Below, piece after piece: positions 6,952-10,249 of a DNA stretch of 10,249 bases (the stretch's first letter is position 1; each line of letters starts with the position of its first letter). The position numbers were made by a program, and so were the translations under genes. The DNA is from JBHGYD01 sp041920415 (GTDB taxonomy: Bacteria > Bacillota > Bacilli > Bacillales > Anoxybacillaceae): assembly GCA_041920415.1 (NCBI GenBank), contig JBHGYD010000002.1:1-10249 (forward strand). Direction: 5' to 3'. A model generated the notes under the pieces. The model was not told the origin of the DNA. It searched no databases and was given only the letters and a program-made list of their open reading frames with translations.

Positions 6952-7607
6952 CAAAACCAATCGTTTTTTGCGATTTCGACGGAACCATTACCACCCAAGA
7001 TAATATCGCTGCGATTATGAAACAGTTTGCTCCTCCGGAATGGGTAGTGCTAAAAGACGATATATTGGCGGAGCGGCTGACCGTTCAAGAAGGTGTCGGA
7101 AACATGTTTTCCCTCCTTTCTTCCGAATTGAAAGAAGAGATTACGGACTACGTTTTACAAACGGCCCGTATTCGCGACGGCTTTCGGGAATTTGTCGATT
7201 TTACAAGACAACACGACATTCCGCTCTATGTAGTGAGCGGCGGCATTGATTTTTTCGTCTATCCGATTCTGGAAGGACTTATCGAAAAAGAACGCATTTT
7301 TTGCAACGGTTCAGATTTTAGCAATGAAACCATTCAAATTGTTTGGCCTTATTCGTGTGATGAGCATTGCCAAAACGGTTGTGGCTGTTGCAAGCCGTCG
7401 CTGCTGCGGAAGCACTCAAAACCGGATGGATTCCATATCGTCATAGGAGATTCCATTACGGATTTAGCTGTGGCAAAATTAGCGGACCATGTCATTGCTC
7501 GCGACTTTTTACTGGAAAAGTGCAAGAAACTAGGCATTTCCCATTCACCGTTCAACACGTTTTTTGATGTAGTGAAGGTGCTTGAGAAGCTGGAGGTGGG
7601 AGCATGA
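6948..7607 (+). CDS. mtnX: 2-hydroxy-3-keto-5-methylthiopentenyl-1-phosphate phosphatase MtnX
   Basis: MtnX is a HAD-superfamily phosphatase of 219 residues that dephosphorylates the enol product of MtnW to the acireductone. HAD motif I is FCDFDGT at 7-13 (nucleophile Asp9, general acid Asp11). Motif II is the Ser97 of VVSGG, motif III Lys149, and motif IV GDSITD (167-172). A cluster of five cysteines and a histidine (CDEHCQNGCGCC, 137-148) sits just before Lys149. The B. subtilis protein has a similar cluster, which suggests a structural metal site, although no ligand is proven. The ATG overlaps the mtnW stop and follows GAGGTGG. A longer frame from 6924 has no ribosome binding site of its own. 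The gene overlaps mtnB by four bases, so the operon is translationally coupled. Confidence 0.96.
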   Translation: MTKPIVFCDFDGTITTQDNIAAIMKQFAPPEWVVLKDDILAERLTVQEGVGNMFSLLSSELKEEITDYVLQTARIRDGFREFVDFTRQHDIPLYVVSGGIDFFVYPILEGLIEKERIFCNGSDFSNETIQIVWPYSCDEHCQNGCGCCKPSLLRKHSKPDGFHIVIGDSITDLAVAKLADHVIARDFLLEKCKKLGISHSPFNTFFDVVKVLEKLEVGA

Positions 7608-8227
7608 GTGAACTTGAGAAAAAATGGAAGGAACTCGCCGATGTGAAAGCGGAGTTGGCCGAACGCGATTGGTTTTTTGCAACAAGCGGGAACTTATCGA
7701 TTAAAGTTTCCGATGATCCTCTCCACTTTCTTGTTACCGCGAGCGGAAAAGATAAACGAAAGCAAACGGATGAAGACTTCCTTCTCGTCGATGCGCTTGG
7801 CCATCCGGCTGAAAAAACCCATTTAAAACCTTCAGCGGAAACGCTTTTGCATGTGGAAATTTATAACAGAACTAATGCAGGCTGCGGCCTCCATGTCCAT
7901 ACCATCGATAATAATGTCATTTCTGAATTATACGGTGACATTGGAGAAGTGGAATTTAGCAATCAAGAAATTATTAAAGCGTTCGGGCTTTGGGAAGAAG
8001 ACGCTGTGATTCGCATTCCGATCATCAAAAATTATGCCCATATTCCAACGCTGGCGAAAGAATTCGCCCGGCATGTGCATGACGATGCAGGCGCCGTCCT
8101 CATTCGCAATCACGGCATTACCGTATGGGGGCGCACCGCATTTGAAGCGAAAAAATATTTGGAAGCATATGAATTTTTATTCAGTTATCATATCAAATTA
8201 AGGTGCCTGACCCCACTTGCACTTTAA
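7604..8227 (+). CDS. mtnB: Methylthioribulose-1-phosphate dehydratase MtnB, altered C-terminus
   Basis: MtnB is a zinc-dependent class II aldolase-fold enzyme. It dehydrates 5-methylthioribulose-1-phosphate to the diketone used by MtnW. The protein is 207 residues. Zinc ligands are His97 and His99 (CGLHVHT) and His170 in IRNHGI. TSGNLS (27-32), TASGKDKRK (45-53) and LKPSAETLLH (74-83) are family motifs. The start follows GGAGGTG and overlaps the mtnX stop. The family C-terminus is followed normally to FLFSYHIKL. The last eight residues (RCLTPLAL) come from a sequence unlike the B. subtilis tail and correspond to a repeat-like motif at 8201-8228. These residues lie after the fold, so activity is probably retained. 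Confidence 0.95.
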   Translation: MSELEKKWKELADVKAELAERDWFFATSGNLSIKVSDDPLHFLVTASGKDKRKQTDEDFLLVDALGHPAEKTHLKPSAETLLHVEIYNRTNAGCGLHVHTIDNNVISELYGDIGEVEFSNQEIIKAFGLWEEDAVIRIPIIKNYAHIPTLAKEFARHVHDDAGAVLIRNHGITVWGRTAFEAKKYLEAYEFLFSYHIKLRCLTPLAL

Positions 8228-8228
8228 A
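8201..8228 (+). repeat. REP-like short sequence at the 3' end of mtnB
   Basis: The bases AGGTGCCTGACCCC followed by ACTTGCACTTT resemble a GGTGCCTGACCCC-type palindromic element that I recall from Bacillaceae genomes near REP-associated tyrosine transposases. AAGGTGC can pair with GCACTT with one bulge. It supplies the last codons and stop of mtnB. The assignment rests on memory and needs a genome-wide count. I see only one copy in the window. Confidence 0.4.
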
Positions 8229-8266
8229 GCACAAAAGGGATAAGCAAAAATAAAGGAGGAAGAAAA

Positions 8267-8800
8267 ATGGCAACGATTCGTTTACATGAAACAAATGAAA
8301 GAATTACAAAGGAAGAAGAAGTAATCCAATTTTTAGACGAGCAAGGCGTTATTTACGAAAAATGGGATATTACCAAACTCCCGGAACATTTGCGTGAGAA
8401 ATATTTGCTTACAGAAGAAGAAAAAAATGAGATTTTAGAAACCTTTAAAGAGGAAATTGCGGATATTTCCGCACGTCGCGGCTATAAAGCGCAAGATGTC
8501 ATTTCTTTATCTGAAAATACACCGAACTTAGATGAATTGCTTACAAACTTCAAGCGTGAACACCATCATACAGATGACGAAGTGCGCTTCATCGTCAGCG
8601 GTCACGGGATCTTTGTGATTCAAGGAAAAGACGGAAAGTTTTTTGACGTCGAGTTAGAGCCGAGCGATTTAATTTCCGTTCCCGAAAATACTCGCCACTA
8701 TTTTACACTGCAAGAAGATCGTCGCGTTGTCGCCATACGCATTTTTGTCACAACTGAAGGCTGGGTGCCGATTTACGAAAAAGAAGAAACCAACGCGTAA
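8267..8800 (+). CDS. mtnD: Acireductone dioxygenase MtnD
   Basis: MtnD is a cupin-fold dioxygenase of 177 residues. It oxidises the acireductone 1,2-dihydroxy-3-keto-5-methylthiopentene. With Fe2+ it gives formate and 4-methylthio-2-oxobutyrate, the substrate of MtnE. With Ni2+ members of the family follow an off-pathway route that releases CO. Metal ligands are His99 and His101 (EHHHTDDE, 98-105), Glu105 and His144 (ENTRHYF). The start follows AAAGGAGGAAG. The gene is 39 bases after mtnB and is the last of the operon, before a strong terminator. Nothing is missing from the family core. Confidence 0.97.
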   Translation: MATIRLHETNERITKEEEVIQFLDEQGVIYEKWDITKLPEHLREKYLLTEEEKNEILETFKEEIADISARRGYKAQDVISLSENTPNLDELLTNFKREHHHTDDEVRFIVSGHGIFVIQGKDGKFFDVELEPSDLISVPENTRHYFTLQEDRRVVAIRIFVTTEGWVPIYEKEETNA

Positions 8801-8808
8801 TATCCCCT

Positions 8809-8845
8809 CACCCCTCTTCTACTAAATCAGAAGAGGGGTGTTGTT
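8809..8845 (+). terminator. Terminator of the mtnWXBD operon
   Basis: A 12-bp stem pairs 8809-8820 (CACCCCTCTTCT) with 8829-8840 around an 8-base loop. The tail TTGTT follows. The stem is GC-rich and well placed, 9 bases past the mtnD stop. Its 3' arm (AGAGGGGTG) could also serve as a ribosome binding site for the ATG at 8846. Confidence 0.85.
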
Positions 8846-9113
8846 ATGAATTAACAGTGAAAAAGCCCTCGACATTCTAGTAAAAGGCATTTCTTATATT
8901 TCAATCGAAATAGGAAAAAGTGACTATCCATCTCACTTAGCAAAAGATATTTACTCTCCACTGCCTTCCCTTGTACTATCTATTTTTTACCAATACAACT
9001 CCCCCTTGCCATCATTAAAAAAAGCGATTCATCACATGCAAAAATCGCGAAATCAGATCATTAACTTGGTAAAAAAGGAACAAATGTTCGTAATAATCTA
9101 TGAAAAAAAATAA
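8846..9113 (+). pseudogene. Probable frameshifted small gene, unknown product
   Basis: One frame is open from 8853 to a TAA at 9111-9113, giving 86 codons without any usable start at its 5' end. Just upstream, ATG (8846) is 7 bases after the GGGG of AGAGGGGTG, but it reads ATG-AAT-TAA. Removing one A at 8853-8854 would join this start to the long frame (MNYSEKALDI...) and give about 89 residues. The predicted product is mixed in character, with SYISIEIGKSDYPSHLAKD early and a basic C-terminal third (LKKAIHHMQKSRNQ). I do not recognise it. The terminator arm overlaps its ribosome binding site, and its 3' end runs into the toxin promoter. It could be a chance open frame, but 86 codons without a stop in such AT-rich DNA is uncommon. 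Confidence 0.4.
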
Positions 9114-9127
9114 ACTCGTGATATAAT
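9100..9127 (+). promoter_or_regulatory. Promoter of the small toxin gene
   Basis: A perfect extended -10 (TGATATAAT, with TATAAT at 9122-9127) follows a weak -35 (ATGAAA, 9100-9105) at 16 bases. Transcription would begin near 9134, giving a 5' leader of about 65 bases. Confidence 0.7.
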
Positions 9128-9164
9128 AGAAATACAATAGCTACGGGAAAAGCTCAAGGGTGGT

Positions 9165-9200
9165 CGGCATTTTACCCCTAAAAGAGAGGGGGTGATGCCG
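9165..9200 (+). promoter_or_regulatory. Hairpin masking the toxin ribosome binding site
   Basis: CGGCAT (9165-9170) pairs with ATGCCG (9195-9200), and inside it ACCCC (9174-9178) pairs with GGGGT (9189-9193). This buries the Shine-Dalgarno AGAGAGGGGGTGAT (9183-9196) and ends directly before the start ATG. In addition CTCAAGGGTGG (9153-9163) is complementary over all 11 bases to CCACCCTTGAG (9286-9296), just after the stop codon. Such 5'-3' pairing and Shine-Dalgarno burial are typical of type I toxin mRNAs that are made inactive. Confidence 0.7.
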
Positions 9201-9284
9201 ATGACGGTATTTCAAGCATTGATGTTTGCACTCACTTTTGCAAGTCTCATTGTTTCGATACTGTCATATCACCAAAGAAAATAA
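9201..9284 (+). CDS. Small type I toxin, BsrE / holin-like toxin family
   Basis: This encodes a 27-residue peptide beginning MTVFQALMFALTFASLIVS and ending in the basic tail YHQRK. One membrane-spanning segment covers about residues 5-22. The opening M-[TS]-x-[FY]-[QE]-[AS]-L-M is the signature of the TxpA/BsrG/BsrE toxins of Bacillus. BsrE, which begins MSTFQALMLML, is the closest as I recall it. Family members insert into or disturb the cell membrane and are silenced by an antisense RNA. The start at 9201 is 8 bases after GGGGG of a near-perfect Shine-Dalgarno. An ATG at 9195 overlaps that site and is unlikely. The gene has its own promoter and terminator. The peptide is shorter than most relatives. 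Confidence 0.82.
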   Translation: MTVFQALMFALTFASLIVSILSYHQRK

Positions 9285-9318
9285 TCCACCCTTGAGTTTA
9301 CGAGACCGGGTGGATTAT
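9271..9318 (-). terminator. Minus-strand terminator, probable end of the antitoxin RNA
   Basis: An 11-bp stem pairs 9281-9291 (ATAATCCACCC) with 9308-9318, loop 16 bases. On the minus strand it is followed by TTTCTTTGG. On the plus strand the same bases hold the toxin stop codon and no T-run follows, so it points leftward. Confidence 0.55.
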
Positions 9319-9420
9319 GGATTCTTTCTGCCTTGTCGATCCCCCTTGAAGGGAACCGTCTATTGTATAGTCGAAGGTGTTGCCGCACCTTCGTTTTTTA
9401 TTATCATATGGAATTACTCA
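9272..9420 (-). ncRNA. Probable antisense RNA antitoxin
   Basis: A leftward transcript starting near 9420 and ending at the minus-strand terminator would be about 150 bases. It would be complementary to the 3' end of the toxin mRNA, including its terminator and the segment 9286-9296 used in long-range pairing. Convergent 3' overlap is the known arrangement of txpA/ratA and bsrE/SR5. The RNA itself is inferred from a -10 box and a terminator. Confidence 0.45.
9372..9400 (+). terminator. Terminator of the toxin mRNA
   Basis: CGAAGGTG (9372-9379), loop TTGCCG and CACCTTCG (9386-9393) make an 8-bp stem followed by six T residues (9394-9399). The toxin transcript would be about 265 bases. Confidence 0.88.
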
Positions 9421-9425
9421 ATATT

Positions 9426-9454
9426 ATTATACATGATGAGCATAAGTGTTGTAA
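9426..9454 (-). promoter_or_regulatory. Candidate promoter of the antisense antitoxin
   Basis: On the minus strand a perfect TATAAT (9431-9426) is preceded directly by TG. The -35 region is poor: TTTACA is 15 bases upstream and TTACAA at 17 bases matches only half the consensus. A second TATAAT at 9460-9455 has no -35. Confidence 0.35.
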
Positions 9455-9537
9455 ATTATATCTCTTCTGAATGCTGCTCGCTGTAGCACGACTCCTCTTT
9501 TCTCATGGACTTCTACTTTCGCTGCCGCTACTACCAC
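9427..9537 (-). CDS. Possible 36-residue small protein, unknown
   Basis: On the minus strand a GTG (9537) lies 6 bases after AGGAG and opens 36 codons to a TAA at 9427-9429. The predicted peptide begins MVVAAAKVEVHEKRGVVLQR and ends in AHHV, basic overall and without a membrane segment. The ribosome binding site is good, but the frame is short and I recognise no family. No promoter is clear. Its end overlaps the candidate antitoxin promoter. It may be chance. Confidence 0.2.
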   Translation of the reverse strand: MVVAAAKVEVHEKRGVVLQRAAFRRDIIYNTYAHHV

Positions 9538-9644
9538 ATTTCACTCCTAATTTTTTATATAGCCGGTTTCATCCTCCTTTTCGTTTCCATTTGCCCTTCG
9601 CCATTCTTGACGTAAAAATAAACATTTTATTACAAAGTACAAAA

Positions 9645-9683
9645 CTTTATCGACTTTATCGACAATATTCGGTGTGTTATGAT
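9645..9683 (+). promoter_or_regulatory. Promoter of the riboswitch-CheY unit, with a tandem repeat
   Basis: TGTTATGAT (TATGAT at 9678-9683) is an extended -10 without a good -35. The -35 area holds two perfect tandem copies of CTTTATCGA (9645-9653 and 9654-9662), which could be an activator or operator site. Transcription would begin near 9690, at the first bases of the aptamer. Confidence 0.5.
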
Positions 9684-9688
9684 TTTTT

Positions 9689-9792
9689 TGGGCAAATTTT
9701 ACGAAAGTAAAAGACGCAAAGCCACGGGCCTAAAACAATCTATAGATTGTCATGGTAGCCGGGCTGCCAAGATTTATTCTTGATAAATCTTG
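9689..9792 (+). promoter_or_regulatory. Cyclic di-GMP-I (GEMM) riboswitch
   Basis: The GEMM-I core is present in order. GGGCAAA (9690-9696) precedes a hairpin with TTTTAC, a GAAA tetraloop and GTAAAA (9697-9712). Then comes GACGCAAAGCCACGGGCCTA. A second hairpin, ACAATC-TATA-GATTGT, is followed by CATGGTAGCC and GGGCTGCC (to 9768). The GNRA loop with its receptor-like strand and the conserved GCAAAGCC and GGTAGCCGGG blocks make the assignment firm. The 3' side of P1 can alternatively form a 10-bp hairpin, CAAGATTTAT (9768-9777) with 9783-9792. It has no T-run, so it is more likely part of a structural switch than a terminator. Confidence 0.93.
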
Positions 9793-9805
9793 TTCAAAAC
9801 TGCAT

Positions 9806-9842
9806 TCCTTTCTTAAAAATTTGCCTAAATTTTAGGAAAGGA
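9806..9842 (+). promoter_or_regulatory. Hairpin covering the cheY-like ribosome binding site
   Basis: TCCTTTC (9806-9812) pairs with GAAAGGA (9836-9842), and AAAATTT (9816-9822) with AAATTTT (9827-9833), around the loop GCCT. The Shine-Dalgarno AGGAAAGGA lies in the 3' arm. This suggests that c-di-GMP controls translation of the downstream gene, although the direction of the switch cannot be read from sequence. Confidence 0.6.
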
Positions 9843-9852
9843 TTGGATTCAA

Positions 9853-10221
9853 TTGAAAAAAACGTTTACAACTATCCTTATTGCTGATGACTCTCAGTTT
9901 ATGAGGAATCATTTAAAACATCTTTTGTCCAATGACAACTTCAAGGTTGTGGCTGAGGCTTCCAACGGTTGTGAAGCTATTACACTCTTTCAAAAAGTTC
10001 GTCCTGATGTTGTACTGCTTGACATCATCATGCCTCACAAAAATGGATTAGACGCTTTGAATGAAATCAAAAAGCATAATCCGAAAGCCAAAGTTGTCAT
10101 ATGCTCCTCCATGGGACAAAAAACTTTGATCATGGAAGCTCTTAAGCTAGGTGCCACTGACTTTATTGTGAAACCTTTCTTTCAAGAATTAATTCCCATT
10201 TTGAAGAAAATTACTAGTTAA
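9853..10221 (+). CDS. CheY-like single-domain response regulator
   Basis: This is a 122-residue receiver domain with no output domain, as in CheY. The acidic pocket Asp12-Asp13 (IADDSQFMR), phosphoacceptor Asp57 (VVLLDIIMP), Ser85 (ICSSMGQ) and Lys107 (FIVKPF) are all present. It resembles B. subtilis CheY, with the shared CSxMGQ and KDFIVKPF-type blocks, but is divergent (VAEASNGCEAI, HKNGLDALNEIKKHN). It could therefore be an accessory CheY that acts on the flagellar motor or another partner. No kinase or flagellar gene is within view. The start is TTG at 9853, about 11 bases after AAAGGA, which is a little distant. No in-frame ATG is better. The gene stands directly behind a c-di-GMP-I riboswitch, which ties its synthesis to the motile-sessile signal. 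Confidence 0.9.
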   Translation: MKKTFTTILIADDSQFMRNHLKHLLSNDNFKVVAEASNGCEAITLFQKVRPDVVLLDIIMPHKNGLDALNEIKKHNPKAKVVICSSMGQKTLIMEALKLGATDFIVKPFFQELIPILKKITS

Positions 10222-10249
10222 ATCGAAAAGAAAACTTTCCCTCTAGTTG

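Noticed and set aside
9226..9486. 86-codon plus-strand frame over the toxin gene
   Set aside because: It starts inside the toxin gene in another frame, runs through the toxin terminator and lacks its own ribosome binding site.
9471..9710. 79-codon plus-strand frame upstream of the riboswitch
   Set aside because: It runs into the c-di-GMP aptamer, has low-complexity Leu/Phe/Pro content and no Shine-Dalgarno.
9768..9792. Hairpin after the c-di-GMP aptamer as a rho-independent terminator
   Set aside because: The stem is good but AT-rich and followed by TTCAAAACTG with no T-run, so a switching hairpin is more likely.
10148..10162. GGTGCCACTGACTT inside the cheY-like gene as a second REP-like copy
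   Set aside because: It matches only GGTGCC and then diverges, and it is an ordinary conserved coding segment (LGATDF).
1..10249. CRISPR arrays, tRNA or rRNA genes, insertion sequences with transposase
   Set aside because: I found no regularly spaced repeats, no tRNA-like cloverleaf sequences and no transposase or integrase motifs in any frame.

Overview
The window comes from a Bacillaceae member. The order and sequences of the methionine salvage genes closely match the Bacillus subtilis ykr/mtn locus. Active-site numbering in MtnW also matches what I recall for the Geobacillus enzyme, so a thermophilic Geobacillus, Parageobacillus or Anoxybacillus relative is a reasonable guess, but the genus is not proven. 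Shine-Dalgarno sites, sigma-A promoters and rho-independent terminators are all of Firmicutes type.

Layout. 1-138: His-rich C-terminus of an unidentified gene, then a strong terminator. 139-736: about 600 bases with no convincing gene. 737-3353, minus strand: promoter, SAM-I riboswitch with an unusually elaborate P3 domain, mtnK and mtnA. 3361-4164, minus: mtnU. 4165-4260: divergent promoters for mtnU and mtnE. 4261-5448, plus: mtnE. 5449-8840, plus: promoter, second SAM-I riboswitch, mtnW-mtnX-mtnB-mtnD and a terminator. 8846-9113: what looks like a frameshifted small gene. 9100-9431: a compact type I toxin-antitoxin module with a 27-residue membrane peptide like BsrE. 9645-10221: promoter, c-di-GMP-I riboswitch, a hairpin over the ribosome binding site and a CheY-like receiver protein.

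How the genes work together. The mtn genes encode the cycle that turns 5-methylthioribose back into methionine. MtnK phosphorylates methylthioribose and MtnA isomerises the product to the ribulose form. MtnB dehydrates it, MtnW enolises the diketone and MtnX removes the phosphate. MtnD oxidises the acireductone to the 2-keto acid of methionine. MtnE transaminates this to methionine, and MtnU probably removes the alpha-ketoglutaramate by-product. The nucleosidase MtnN is not in the window. Both large transcription units end early when SAM is abundant. mtnE and mtnU have no riboswitch of their own.

The downstream third is accessory in character. The most interesting items are the unlisted toxin with its self-inhibiting mRNA and probable antisense antitoxin, the c-di-GMP riboswitch placed before a lone CheY-like protein, the expanded P3 domain of the mtnK S-box, and the 3' end of mtnB, apparently rewritten by a short repeat-like sequence.
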